From contig NZ_RKKE01000009.1 of the NCBI RefSeq assembly GCF_003797125.1, positions 1-64,000 of the forward strand: DNA of 64,000 bases, read 5' to 3'. This DNA is from Shewanella frigidimarina. Lineage in GTDB: Bacteria > Pseudomonadota > Gammaproteobacteria > Enterobacterales > Shewanellaceae. Positions 38,343-47,764 of this stretch are shown one piece after another; the stretch's first letter is position 1, and each line of letters opens with the position of its first letter. The notes beneath the pieces were generated by a model. The model was not told the origin of the DNA. It worked only from the letters and a program-made list of their open reading frames with translations, and made no database searches. The position numbers and the translations under genes were made by a program.

Positions 38343-39596
38343 ATGTCCAGTAATCAAGATCCTTGCGCTCAACCAGCATTGCTTCATCCCGATCAAGCAA
38401 TTGAGCAACTTTTAGCTCAAGTTGAAGCAACCCAAGATACCGAGCTAGTCACATTAACCCAAGCTATCGACAGAGTGCTCGCGGAAGATCTGGCATCGAG
38501 TATTGATTTACCCCCATTTGATAACTCGGCAATGGACGGTTATGCATTTCGTTTTACCGATTTAGCTGCATCACAGGATAAAACAACCCTTACCCTCGTG
38601 GGTAGTTCTTTTGCTGGCCACCCTTTCAAGGGTCATGTATTACCCAATAGCTGTATTCGTATAATGACTGGCGCCCCTGTACCAGTGGGTTTTGATACCG
38701 TGCAAATGCAAGAAAAAGTCCAAGCAAACGAAAATAAAATTACTATCGAACATCCACATCGATTAGGCGCTAATGTACGCCTATGTGGTGAAGAACTGCT
38801 TGCTGGCACAAAAGTATTGCATAAAGGCATCACTATCCGCGCTGCAGAAATGGGTGTACTCGCCACTATTGGTATTAACCAGGTTAGAGTGACACGCAAA
38901 TTAAAAGTCGCCTTCTTTTCTACTGGTGATGAGTTACGCCCAGTGGGAAGTGAACTGGCTCCTGGACAGATTTATGATTCTAACCGCTATTCAATCCAAG
39001 GCTTACTCAGTAAAAGCCATGTTGAATGGATTGATTTAGGCGTAATAGCCGACAATAAAGAAGCCATTCGAGGTGCATTTAAAGAAGCAGCCAGCAAGGC
39101 TGATATGGTATTAACATCCGGCGGAGTTTCTGTTGGTGAAGCTGACTTTACTAAACAAATTTTGTCTGAAGAAGGCCAAATTACCTTTTGGAAACTCGCT
39201 ATTAAGCCAGGTAAACCATTCGCATTTGGTAAAATAGATAATGCGATTTTTTGCGGTTTACCCGGTAATCCCGTTTCTTCAATGGTAACGTTTTATAAAC
39301 TCGTGTTACCCATTTTAAATAAAATGCAGGGACTTAAGCCTATTAAGCCGTTATTTTGCCAAGCAAAGTTGCTGACAGATATACGAAAACACCCTGGTAG
39401 AGTCGAATATCAACGCGGCATACTCAGTCGAAATGAAGCGGGCGAACTTGAAGTTGCGATTACTGGCGGCCAAGGTTCAGGCATGCTCACATCAATGAGT
39501 TTAGCTAATTGCTTTGTGATATTAGATCAATTCCAAGGCGACACACCAACAGGCACCCAAGTCACCGTAGAGCCTTTTAATAACGTGTTGTGTTAG
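38343..39596 (+). CDS. moeA: molybdopterin molybdenumtransferase
   Basis: It inserts molybdate into adenylylated molybdopterin, the last step to active cofactor. The 417-residue length matches E. coli MoeA (411). Visible motifs include PPFDNSAMDGYA, a GAPVP segment, the STGDEL and SGGVSVGEADF motifs and FCGLPGNPVSS. moeB follows after seven bases, so the pair is an operon. The gene is on the opposite strand from, and about 10 kb away from, the moa-mod operon. Confidence 0.95.
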   Translation: MSSNQDPCAQPALLHPDQAIEQLLAQVEATQDTELVTLTQAIDRVLAEDLASSIDLPPFDNSAMDGYAFRFTDLAASQDKTTLTLVGSSFAGHPFKGHVLPNSCIRIMTGAPVPVGFDTVQMQEKVQANENKITIEHPHRLGANVRLCGEELLAGTKVLHKGITIRAAEMGVLATIGINQVRVTRKLKVAFFSTGDELRPVGSELAPGQIYDSNRYSIQGLLSKSHVEWIDLGVIADNKEAIRGAFKEAASKADMVLTSGGVSVGEADFTKQILSEEGQITFWKLAIKPGKPFAFGKIDNAIFCGLPGNPVSSMVTFYKLVLPILNKMQGLKPIKPLFCQAKLLTDIRKHPGRVEYQRGILSRNEAGELEVAITGGQGSGMLTSMSLANCFVILDQFQGDTPTGTQVTVEPFNNVLC

Positions 39597-39603
39597 GAAT
39601 AGT

Positions 39604-40374
39604 ATGGATTCACTTGATCAAGAGATACTCACTGATAATGAAATGCTGCGCTATAGCCGGCAGATCTCTATTAAGGCTATCGATATCGATGGCCAAGAAA
39701 AGCTCAAGCTTGCCAAAGTATTAATTATTGGTGCAGGCGGACTCGGCTGTGCAGCAAGTCAATACCTTGCCGTGGCTGGGGTTGGTGAAATCACCTTAGT
39801 TGATTTTGATACCGTAGAGCTGTCTAATTTGCAGCGCCAAGTATTGCACTATGACGCCAATATTGGCCAAGCAAAAGTTGAATCGGCTAAGCAATCGCTG
39901 ATGCTGCTAAATCCATTAATTAACATCAATACCATTAATGCGTTATTAGATGATGATGAGATTAACGTGTTGGTGAGTCAACATAGCTTAATTCTGGATT
40001 GCACAGACAATATGTTAGTGCGTGAACAGCTTAATAAAAGCTGTTTTGAGCACCAAGTGCCTTTAGTTTCAGCCGCGGCTATTAGAATGGAAGGCACTGT
40101 TACAGTATTTGACTACCAACAAGACAGCCCTTGCTATCAATGCTTTAGTGCTTTATTTGGTGAACAACAGCTAACTTGTGTTGAAGCGGGCATTCTTGCG
40201 CCTGTGGTCGGCATGATTGGCTGCATTCAAGCAACAGAAGCAATAAAAGTCATCACGGCTATCGGCGAGCCATTAACCGGAAAATTGTTGATGATTGATG
40301 CGATGACCATGGAGTTTAGGCAAATGCGTTTACCTAAACAACCACATTGTAAAGTATGCGGTGTTAATCCGTAG
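39604..40374 (+). CDS. moeB: molybdopterin-synthase adenylyltransferase
   Basis: It adenylates the C-terminal Gly-Gly of MoaD so that it can receive sulfur. The 256-residue E1-like enzyme has the nucleotide motif GAGGLGCAASQYLA, a QRQVL segment, DCTDN, and the zinc pairs CYQC and CKVC. It is coupled to moeA. Its substrate MoaD is encoded at 49127-49375. Confidence 0.94.
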   Translation: MDSLDQEILTDNEMLRYSRQISIKAIDIDGQEKLKLAKVLIIGAGGLGCAASQYLAVAGVGEITLVDFDTVELSNLQRQVLHYDANIGQAKVESAKQSLMLLNPLININTINALLDDDEINVLVSQHSLILDCTDNMLVREQLNKSCFEHQVPLVSAAAIRMEGTVTVFDYQQDSPCYQCFSALFGEQQLTCVEAGILAPVVGMIGCIQATEAIKVITAIGEPLTGKLLMIDAMTMEFRQMRLPKQPHCKVCGVNP

Positions 40375-40406
40375 ATAAAATCATCTCTAGGGTCATCGCT
40401 ATAGTG

Positions 40407-40613
40407 TTACAGTGCTGGCGAATGTGCAGCATCAGAGTCGCTTAATACGCTGTCAGCTACACCGGCTGATGGCGCTATAACCAATTGCGCTTGGGCAAGC
40501 TGCTCACGGTCTGCTTTGGCAATATATGGCGATTTATTGGCAGCATGAAGCTTAGCATTGGCTTTTTTTGCTTTAGCTTTAAGAGTTTGATTAATTTTCT
40601 TTTTACGATTCAT
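40407..40613 (-). CDS. small basic protein, DUF2986-like
   Basis: A 68-residue protein that is highly basic in its first half (NRKKKINQTLKAKAKKANAKL) and resembles the DUF2986 family seen in Shewanella and Vibrio. The ATG at 40613 is preferred over an in-frame GTG at 40622. The function is unknown; the Lys-rich start suggests nucleic-acid or ribosome binding, but nothing shows it. Confidence 0.7.
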   Translation of the reverse strand: MNRKKKINQTLKAKAKKANAKLHAANKSPYIAKADREQLAQAQLVIAPSAGVADSVLSDSDAAHSPAL

Positions 40614-40727
40614 ATTGGTCACTTGATAGCATTTACACGAGGCAATTATAATCTCAAACTGATTAAAACCCTATAAATTCCAACTTATCAGTGACCAAAC
40701 AATATCGATAGCATAGGGTGTTAAACA

Positions 40728-40895
40728 TTATTCTTGTAACACTACCCACAAAGCATGAACAAGCCCCGGTACAAAAAAGAAAATACATAATAAGATATTT
40801 ATTAATAAGTCTTTACCCATGCCTTTTTTGAGTAAAACCGCCACTGGCGGCAGTAAAATCGCAATAATCACCAGTAATAATTTATTAGAATCCAT
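40728..40895 (-). CDS. Pmp3/YqaE-family small membrane protein
   Basis: A 55-residue hydrophobic protein: MDSNKLLLVIIAILLPPVAV, a short loop KKGMGKDLLINI, then a second helix LLCIFFFVPGLVHALWVV. The PP in the first helix and the PGxxHAxW motif are the mark of the Pmp3/YqaE (UPF0057) family, two-helix proteins linked to membrane potential and salt or cold stress. TAAGGT lies upstream of the ATG. The gene is single and short. Confidence 0.9.
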   Translation of the reverse strand: MDSNKLLLVIIAILLPPVAVLLKKGMGKDLLINILLCIFFFVPGLVHALWVVLQE

Positions 40896-41016
40896 TTGAG
40901 TTACCTTATTTAAGTTGATTAATTTCGCTATAGTTATTATAAAAACAGTATACGATACAATTTGTTAACTAGGACAATTTCTTAATTAGAACAATTAGCC
41001 TATTATTGTAGTTGCG

Positions 41017-42297
41017 ATGTTGATATCACATTATGGAATAGTCTTTTTCACGAAACTAATGAGTCATATGGAACATAACCAAAGTATTATTTTCGTTCAA
41101 TTTTTTAGCTTAATAGCAGTAAGTTGCGCCATAGCTTGGACATTACTTGCCTGCCTATTACGCATTGCACCTAAAGCCAGTTGGTGTTTCGCCGCCACCA
41201 ATATTTGTACACTTATCGGCATTATGCTTTATACCCAACGTACTGAAGCAATTAACTATTTATACTGGTTTGTGGCAGACATGACAATACTTGTGGGGTT
41301 TGCTCTGGTGCGTTGGGGCAGCCAACATTTATTTAAGCAGCCTTTATCTTACCGATTCGATCTTATTTTGCTGGCAACCACGGCATTATTAATGCTGTTG
41401 GTTCCACCATCCCTGACCTACGCTGTCTACTTAGTTATTGTAATGAGTATTACCGCAGCAACGTTCATCACCCTTAGTGGTATTGATAATTTTCGGGCGG
41501 TAAAAAAACACTTACCGCTGCATTATGCCGCGTTGATTAACGTACCTTTTTTCACCATAGGCTTACTGTTTATCATACGCGCAGTTGTTTTATTACTTTT
41601 CCCCGACGAACTTGCCAACATTTCAGCTGCAGACAAGCTTAACTCATCGTTAGTGATGTGGAGCTACATCATATTACTGCTACTCACTAATCTAGTATTG
41701 TTTGGTAATGCGCTAACTCGCTTAGTCTACAAGGTCGCTCGATTAGCCAACAAAGATCAACTAACTGGCTTATGGAATAGGCACTCTTTATTAAACAAGC
41801 TCGAAGAAGTTGATGCCCTATGGCTTCGAAATGGGTTGGCGTATAGTTTAATGGTACTCGACTTAGACCACTTCAAACGCATTAATGATACTTACGGGCA
41901 TTTAGCGGGTGATATGGTGCTCAAAAATACTGCCGACATATTACAAAAATCATTGAGGAAAATTGATTTCGTTTGTCGTTATGGTGGTGAGGAGTTTTTA
42001 ATCATACTGCCATTAACCAATAAAAAAGAGGCTCAAATAGTGGCCGAAAAAGTACAACAAAAAATCAATGAAAATACTGTTTTATGGCAGAAGACCCATA
42101 TCAATACCACTCTCAGCATTGGTTATGCTACCTGTAAAACTCACCTTAGTATTGAACAATTATTACAACTAGCTGACGACGCTATGTACCTTGCTAAAAG
42201 TAAAGGCCGCAATACAATTTGCTCAATGGATGCAATGGAAGATTCAATGGATTCAATGGAAGAATCAAATGCTGCGATAATAACAGAGCAATCGTAA
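41017..42297 (+). CDS. membrane-bound diguanylate cyclase (GGDEF)
   Basis: A 426-residue protein: about six membrane helices in residues 20-235, then a GGDEF domain (about 250-410) with the active-site RYGGEEF. It should make cyclic di-GMP; an RxxD inhibitory site is not evident. The membrane part may sense an unknown signal. ATG 41017 is the first in frame; starts at 41059 or 41068 would remove a short polar tail before the first helix and are possible. The C-terminus has a low-complexity Met/Glu/Ser tail from a 21-bp duplication. Confidence 0.88.
   Translation: MLISHYGIVFFTKLMSHMEHNQSIIFVQFFSLIAVSCAIAWTLLACLLRIAPKASWCFAATNICTLIGIMLYTQRTEAINYLYWFVADMTILVGFALVRWGSQHLFKQPLSYRFDLILLATTALLMLLVPPSLTYAVYLVIVMSITAATFITLSGIDNFRAVKKHLPLHYAALINVPFFTIGLLFIIRAVVLLLFPDELANISAADKLNSSLVMWSYIILLLLTNLVLFGNALTRLVYKVARLANKDQLTGLWNRHSLLNKLEEVDALWLRNGLAYSLMVLDLDHFKRINDTYGHLAGDMVLKNTADILQKSLRKIDFVCRYGGEEFLIILPLTNKKEAQIVAEKVQQKINENTVLWQKTHINTTLSIGYATCKTHLSIEQLLQLADDAMYLAKSKGRNTICSMDAMEDSMDSMEESNAAIITEQS
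42223..42264 (+). repeat. tandem 21-bp duplication in the diguanylate cyclase tail
   Basis: TCAATGGA(T)GCAATGGAAGAT and a second copy with two changes follow directly, encoding SMDAMED and SMDSMEE, beyond the GGDEF domain. Confidence 0.85.
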
Positions 42298-42373
42298 CGG
42301 CTATCCAGTCAGCTCTTTCACATTATGATTTTAGTCAATTAACCAATACCCTATTAGGGTAAGCGGGAGACAA

Positions 42374-43051
42374 TTAGTCTTTACTCGGCCACGGCAAGTC
42401 ATTCGGTGATTGCCATTGATTCATCATAAGTTGTTGGCATTCAGGTAACAAAAACTGCTTACCGAATTGAGGCTGTTGCTTAAAAGAATAATCCTGTTCT
42501 AAGTAGGTAAAATGCACACTATAAGCATGTAAATAACATCTACCGCTCAGCTCATCACCATATAGTTTATCACCTAAAATAGGCACGCCAATACTGGCTA
42601 AAGCCACTCTTAATTGATGGGTTTTACCGCTCAACGGTTTCAGTAAATACATCCGCATACCAGAGGCAATACTCTGACTAAAAAACTGTGTCACTGCAGG
42701 GTTTTCAGTGGTCCGCAGTAACTTATACATACTGCGACGTGACTTAGCCATGTCGCCGATAATCCAGCCTTGTTTCTTTTTCGGTTTACCACAAGCAATC
42801 GCCAAATAATATTTTTGTACTTTATGCTCAGTAAACATTTTGGTAAACACATTTGCAGCTTGAGGAGATTTCGCCACAATCAGCAACCCTGAAGTCGGTG
42901 TATCGAGTCGATGAACAGGGTAAAGCTTGTAACCTAAATCAGCCTCAGCCTGCGCAATCACCCCAGCACTTCCATCTTGACTGTGAAAATGAACATTCAC
43001 GGACTTGCTGATGACAATAAAGTCTGGTTGATCACTGAGCACTTGATACAT
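42374..43051 (-). CDS. RluA-family pseudouridine synthase
   Basis: A 225-residue RNA pseudouridine synthase with the catalytic HRLDTPTSGLL motif (Asp about 49) and a KPLSGKTHQLRV segment. There is no S4 domain; it is short for RluA/C/D and belongs to a small RluA-like group. The target RNA and position are not known. It is followed on the same strand, 39 bp further upstream, by the sensor kinase gene, but may be separate. Confidence 0.88.
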   Translation of the reverse strand: MYQVLSDQPDFIVISKSVNVHFHSQDGSAGVIAQAEADLGYKLYPVHRLDTPTSGLLIVAKSPQAANVFTKMFTEHKVQKYYLAIACGKPKKKQGWIIGDMAKSRRSMYKLLRTTENPAVTQFFSQSIASGMRMYLLKPLSGKTHQLRVALASIGVPILGDKLYGDELSGRCYLHAYSVHFTYLEQDYSFKQQPQFGKQFLLPECQQLMMNQWQSPNDLPWPSKD

Positions 43052-43089
43052 AGATTATCCAACAACGATTAAATGGGAGGCTTGTGGGG

Positions 43090-44445
43090 TTATTTAAAGT
43101 GAATACTCACGAGTAAACCAGGGTTATTATCATGGAGTGAAATCGTCGCTTTGTGACGCGATAGAATAGCCTTTACCATCGATAACCCTAAACCAGTGCC
43201 TTTGTAATGCCGGCTAGGGTCTAAACGCACTAAGCGATCGAATACCCGCTCTTTATCTTCGTCAATAATACCCGGTCCATTATCACTAATTTGAATGTGT
43301 TTACCGTGTTGAATAATATTAATCGTGGCGCCATTAGGTGAATACTTTATCGCATTATCCACTAGATTAAACAAAGCTTGGAACAACAGATACTTATCAC
43401 CATTCACGTGAACATCATCGTTTAAACTAATACTCAACACTTGGTCATGACTCTCGGCAATCACCTCTGCCATTTCAAATAAATCTTGGCAGATTTGCTG
43501 TAAACTCACCGGCTGCAAATCAAGCATTTGCTGACCTTCTTCGATGCGCGTTAACGATAACATCGCATCAAAAGTTCCTAAACAGTGGTCTAACTCTTCA
43601 AGTAACTCAGCAGTGGCATCGGCAAGTTCAGCTGTAGGTTTTTGCGACAACTGCTCAATACCAATGCGTAAATGCGATAGTGGCGTGCGTAAATCATGGG
43701 CAATGTTATCGGTCACACCGCGAACAGCACGTAAGTTTTGCTCTAAGGTGTCGAGCACTAAATTAAACTGCCGTGCCAACATATCAAATTCATCTTGGCT
43801 TTCACTGACTGGTAGACGGGTTTCATAGTGCCCGGCTTCAATTTGTTCACTCAAACGGTTATATTCGACCAGTCGTCTAAGGATGGCTTTTGAGAAAATA
43901 TAGCCTAACGCTAACGTGAGTCCAAGCGTGAATGCCACGGCCCAAAATGCAGCGTTAATAAATTTCTCTATTAAGGCCGCGAGTTGATCGGTACGCGTAG
44001 CAATTAATACTGGGCCATAACGGGTGATAACTAAGCCACCAGTTAAGATATGCAGTTTATCTGGACCACCAGTAAAGATAGGGAAATCTTTCGTTTCAGG
44101 CAGCTGTGGCATATTTTCAGGTAAGAAAGTCAATGCGCCCACCATATCAACACTGTTGCGCCAGGCAATCAGTGCTGTTTTAGGATCGGCTGCACGAATT
44201 TGAGCCGCAAAGCTGCGACGGTTAACCGTTAATGCTAACTGTTGATAGCGCTGCATTTCTGCAGCTAGATGTTTATCTACTTGATTTTGTTGCTCAATCA
44301 CTAACTGTCTATAGAGACTAAGCACCAACATAACAATGAGTATGGTTACTAGTGTCGAGAAGATCAGCGTGATCCGCCACGCACTACTTTGGTAAGGCTT
44401 AATGCCTTTTACAAAGGCGATATCCAGCCCCTCTAACGGTTTCAA
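43090..44445 (-). CDS. sensor histidine kinase
   Basis: A 451-residue two-component sensor: membrane helices at about 22-45 and 165-187, a periplasmic loop of about 115 residues, a HAMP linker (about 185-240), the phospho-accepting His250 in NIAHDLRTPLSHLR, and an ATPase domain with NLVDNAIKYSP and GTGLGLSMVKAI. The only ordinary start is TTG at 44445, which overlaps the response regulator by 47 bp; a rarer start nearer residue 16 is possible. The signal is unknown. Confidence 0.9.
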   Translation of the reverse strand: MKPLEGLDIAFVKGIKPYQSSAWRITLIFSTLVTILIVMLVLSLYRQLVIEQQNQVDKHLAAEMQRYQQLALTVNRRSFAAQIRAADPKTALIAWRNSVDMVGALTFLPENMPQLPETKDFPIFTGGPDKLHILTGGLVITRYGPVLIATRTDQLAALIEKFINAAFWAVAFTLGLTLALGYIFSKAILRRLVEYNRLSEQIEAGHYETRLPVSESQDEFDMLARQFNLVLDTLEQNLRAVRGVTDNIAHDLRTPLSHLRIGIEQLSQKPTAELADATAELLEELDHCLGTFDAMLSLTRIEEGQQMLDLQPVSLQQICQDLFEMAEVIAESHDQVLSISLNDDVHVNGDKYLLFQALFNLVDNAIKYSPNGATINIIQHGKHIQISDNGPGIIDEDKERVFDRLVRLDPSRHYKGTGLGLSMVKAILSRHKATISLHDNNPGLLVSIHFK

Positions 44446-45082
44446 TTAACTCACCGTGACCAAGTTCTTCAAATTTGCGACGTAACTTGGCAATATGTAC
44501 ATCAATCACGTTGGTGCGAGGATCAAAATGGTAGTCCCACACTGCTTCAAATAATAATGTACGGCTAATCACTTGATTAGGATGTTCCATTAAGTATTTA
44601 AGCAATTGAAATTCTTTTGGTTGAAGCATTAACTCGCTATCGTCAAGGGTGACTTTACGAGTTAATAATTCCATTTTTAAACTACCCACTTCAATTTCAG
44701 TGGCAGCGGGTTCAACCACGTTACGTTGCGCAAGTTTTTCAGCACGTACTAACAATTCAGCAAAGGCAAATGGCTTGGTCATGTAATCATCACCACCCGC
44801 ACGTAAACCTTTTACACGCTCATCAACATGGCTTAATGCCGATAAAATAAGTACTGGTGTTTTATTACCACTGGTACGTAGAGCAGACAATAATGTTAAG
44901 CCGTCTAGCTTTGGTAACATGCGATCGAGGATCAGTAAATCATATTGGTTATGTTTAGCTAACGTGAGGCCTTCTTGGCCATCTGTCGCGCTATCAACTT
45001 GATATTTCTGAGCCGTAAATCCGTCGGCTACATACTTTAACGTAGTAGCATCATCTTCAACCAATAAAATACGCATAGTCAT
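44399..45082 (-). CDS. OmpR-family response regulator
   Basis: A 227-residue regulator: receiver domain (phospho-acceptor Asp53 in LILDRMLP) and a C-terminal winged-helix DNA-binding domain (ETVRGAGYRL). The ATG at 45082 lies seven bases after the PepSY gene stop; an ATG two codons later is equally possible. It is partner to the overlapping sensor kinase. The genes it controls are not shown by the sequence; the PepSY gene upstream may be one. Confidence 0.92.
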   Translation of the reverse strand: MTMRILLVEDDATTLKYVADGFTAQKYQVDSATDGQEGLTLAKHNQYDLLILDRMLPKLDGLTLLSALRTSGNKTPVLILSALSHVDERVKGLRAGGDDYMTKPFAFAELLVRAEKLAQRNVVEPAATEIEVGSLKMELLTRKVTLDDSELMLQPKEFQLLKYLMEHPNQVISRTLLFEAVWDYHFDPRTNVIDVHIAKLRRKFEELGHGELIETVRGAGYRLCKRH

Positions 45083-45089
45083 AGAGTCT

Positions 45090-45611
45090 TTAATCCCATT
45101 TGAGCAGAGGTAGTGGACGTAGAGTCTCAATATCGAAAGCAATAGTATTTCTACTATCTTGATTGAGTAATTTTAGTTCGAGATAACTAATCGATAAATC
45201 GTGGTCTAATTCCGCCTGTGTTAAATATCCTTGTTGATTTTTAATCGCGAGGGTCACTAGTTCTGAAAACTTCATGTGCTTAGCTTGCAGCTTTTTTGCC
45301 GCATTAACTTGGCCAATATCATCAGAGGCATAAGCAGATGATTTTTCGGTTAATAATGTACCGTCTAAGGCTCGGTATTCGTATTTATTGATTCGGTGTG
45401 TCTCTACATTTATCATAGAAATCTTATACACCAGCAAACCTTCTTCAACATCAACATCAAAGTCACAAATGGTGCCTTTGTCTTGTTGCTCTAATTGTTC
45501 CATGACCGTTATTGGCTTTAAAAAGTCGCCATTGATCAATAAAGAGTGCATAGATGGAGTGGCCATCACGGCACAAGGAAGAAAGCATATTGCTAGCAGC
45601 AACCGAACCAT
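45090..45611 (-). CDS. periplasmic PepSY-like protein of a two-component operon
   Basis: A 173-residue protein with a signal peptide (about 1-17, cut after VMA) and two PepSY-like halves (a TEKSSAYASDD linker between them). PepSY proteins often lie beside two-component systems and may inhibit or modulate the sensor. ATG 45611 has AGAGG six bases upstream. It is the first gene of a three-gene operon with the response regulator and kinase. Confidence 0.8.
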   Translation of the reverse strand: MVRLLLAICFLPCAVMATPSMHSLLINGDFLKPITVMEQLEQQDKGTICDFDVDVEEGLLVYKISMINVETHRINKYEYRALDGTLLTEKSSAYASDDIGQVNAAKKLQAKHMKFSELVTLAIKNQQGYLTQAELDHDLSISYLELKLLNQDSRNTIAFDIETLRPLPLLKWD

Positions 45612-45614
45612 CAC

Positions 45615-45981
45615 AAGCCTCTATATAATTGAAAATTCTATCACACGACTACTCTACCTAAGAGCAGCCAAAGTCCCAAGAAATCTAAGATTAATAATTG
45701 ATCATAAATACCATTTTTCAGTGAGATGGGTTGTCGTTGTACAATGTTTTTTAGAAATACAGGTTCTGGTAAACCTATACAAATCAGCCCAAATGGGACG
45801 GTTTTATATCAAATGCGCTATTTAGATCGTTAAATGGCCTTATTCAAACATAAATCCCCGGTTTATTATCCGAAAAATGACATTCTGAGCGATAAAAAGA
45901 ATTATTTAACCTCAACGCGGGTTAAGAAGTGGGATCTGTAAGGCAAAAATACAATATTCGCCTATTTTATTTCAAACTTGG
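45615..45981. other. intergenic region between the PepSY operon and modC
   Basis: About 370 bp without a supported gene. It lies downstream of modC and upstream of the PepSY operon, so it should contain the promoter of the latter. A weak hairpin TTAACC/GGTTAA (45906-45925), followed on the minus strand by ATAATTCTTTTT, could end the mod transcript. Confidence 0.5.
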
Positions 45982-47103
45982 TTATCCGAGTTCTGACTGT
46001 GCACTTAAAATATGAATTTGATCTGACTTAAGCGCAATAGTCGTTTGCACTCCTGGCGCTAAGGCTAACTTATGGACTAAATGTGTCGGCACATCTGCAT
46101 TGATAATAGATCCAATGCCTACAACTGACGCTATCACTCGTGACGATTCACCCATCACCAACACAGACTCAATTAATACTTCTAATTTATTTAAGCTTTT
46201 ACACAGACGACCGCTGCTAATGGCGTTAAAACGAATACCTTGGTTTGGAATAACCCAACGGATAGATTGGCCGACAGTTAATGCTGGTGCACTGTCGCTG
46301 ACAATCAATTCATCACCCAGCGTAAACTGGGTCATATTACGTTCAATATCTTGCGATACGACTTGACCGTCAAAAATATTCCTCAAGCCCATTTGCCGTG
46401 CAACCGCTTCGTTATTGGGATGAGATAACACCTCAAATGGTTTGCCTTGTTGCAGCATTTGGCCCTGACTAATAAGTATCATCTTATCAGCCAATAGCAA
46501 TGCCTCATGGATGTCATGCGTTACCATGACCACCGGGATAGACAATTGCTGTTTTAAGCGAGCTAACTCAATATACAAGCGTTCACGGGTTTCCCGGTCT
46601 ACTGCAGAAAAGGGTTCATCTAACAGTAAGATAGCTGGCTCACGTGCAAGAGCACGGGCTAGCGCAACTCGTTGACGTTGTCCGCCAGACAATTGCGCGG
46701 GTAAACGATCAGGCAACCCATGTAAATTGACACGTTCTAGCCAATCTAATGCTCGCTGCTTTCGTAATTCTTTTGGCACATGATCAAGCCCAGAAATAAC
46801 ATTGTCTAGTGCTGTTAAATGTGGGAACAGACCAAAATGTTGTGGCATATAACCGATATGCCGCTGCTGGGGAGTTAACGAAATAGACTGCTTTGCATCA
46901 AACCATAATCTATCACCACAATGAATGTGGCCCCGTTGAGGTAAACTCAAACCGGCAATCATTCTCAGCAAAGTCGTTTTACCGCCACCAGAAGGGCCAA
47001 CCACGGCTAGCACTTCACCAGCCCGACAACTGAAATGAGCTTCCAATGGAATAGGCAATGTTTGTGAAATATCACATATAAGGTCAGCGTTGTGTGGCAC
47101 CAC
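45982..47103 (-). CDS. modC: molybdate ABC transporter ATP-binding protein
   Basis: The ATPase of the molybdate importer. The 373-residue protein has Walker A GPSGGGKTTLL, the signature LSGGQRQRVALARAL, and a C-terminal MOP-like regulatory domain (about 295-370) that may sense oxyanion. The start is GTG at 47103, with GGAGG five bases upstream, overlapping modB by 20 bp. Confidence 0.94.
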   Translation of the reverse strand: MVPHNADLICDISQTLPIPLEAHFSCRAGEVLAVVGPSGGGKTTLLRMIAGLSLPQRGHIHCGDRLWFDAKQSISLTPQQRHIGYMPQHFGLFPHLTALDNVISGLDHVPKELRKQRALDWLERVNLHGLPDRLPAQLSGGQRQRVALARALAREPAILLLDEPFSAVDRETRERLYIELARLKQQLSIPVVMVTHDIHEALLLADKMILISQGQMLQQGKPFEVLSHPNNEAVARQMGLRNIFDGQVVSQDIERNMTQFTLGDELIVSDSAPALTVGQSIRWVIPNQGIRFNAISSGRLCKSLNKLEVLIESVLVMGESSRVIASVVGIGSIINADVPTHLVHKLALAPGVQTTIALKSDQIHILSAQSELG

Positions 47104-47764
47104 GATGCCCTCCTAAACGCTTCGACATACTTGTAGTGAGTGCTAACGCACTTACCGCAAACAACAATAATACCAAAGACATCATTCCTGCTGAATCAAA
47201 ATCGAATGCCTGCACACTATCATAAATCGCTATTGAGATAGTTTTGGTTTCGCCGGCAATATTACCGCCCAGCATCAACACCACACCAAATTCGCCCAGC
47301 ACATGGGAAAAACACAGTACAACGGCCGTTAAAACGCCAGGCCATATCATAGGCAATTCTATTCGAAAAAATATCCGTAATCGACTCATGCCACAACAAG
47401 CAGCGGCATCACGAATGTCGATCGGAATCGTTTCAAAAGCACGTTGAATGGGTTGAACTGCAAAGGGAATATTAACGATGATAGAAGCTATTACTAATCC
47501 AGAGAAATGAAACACCAATTGTTGTCCGGTTAATTGCTCAACCCATTGACCAATCATGCTCTGATTGCCTAACCCGACTAGCAGGTAATAACCAATGACT
47601 GTTGGCGGTAACACTAACGGCACCATGATCAAAGCCTCAAGCCATGATTTACCTTTAAATTGGCGATATGCCAACGCCCGCCCGACAATAATCGCCAACG
47701 GAATTAACAACACTACGGTAAAACAACTCAGTTTGACCGACAGCCACAGAGCTTGCCAATCCAT
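47084..47764 (-). CDS. modB: molybdate ABC transporter permease
   Basis: A 226-residue inner-membrane permease with about five helices and the EAA-type contact loop (AAACCGMSRLRIFFRIELPMIWPG). Its start shares one base with the modA stop (TAATG), indicating coupling. Confidence 0.95.
   Translation of the reverse strand: MDWQALWLSVKLSCFTVVLLIPLAIIVGRALAYRQFKGKSWLEALIMVPLVLPPTVIGYYLLVGLGNQSMIGQWVEQLTGQQLVFHFSGLVIASIIVNIPFAVQPIQRAFETIPIDIRDAAACCGMSRLRIFFRIELPMIWPGVLTAVVLCFSHVLGEFGVVLMLGGNIAGETKTISIAIYDSVQAFDFDSAGMMSLVLLLFAVSALALTTSMSKRLGGHRGATQR

Noticed and set aside
45388-45825. Plus-strand 145-codon frame opposite the PepSY gene
   Set aside because: It is mostly antisense to a gene with a good signal peptide and a good ribosome site; no homology recognised.
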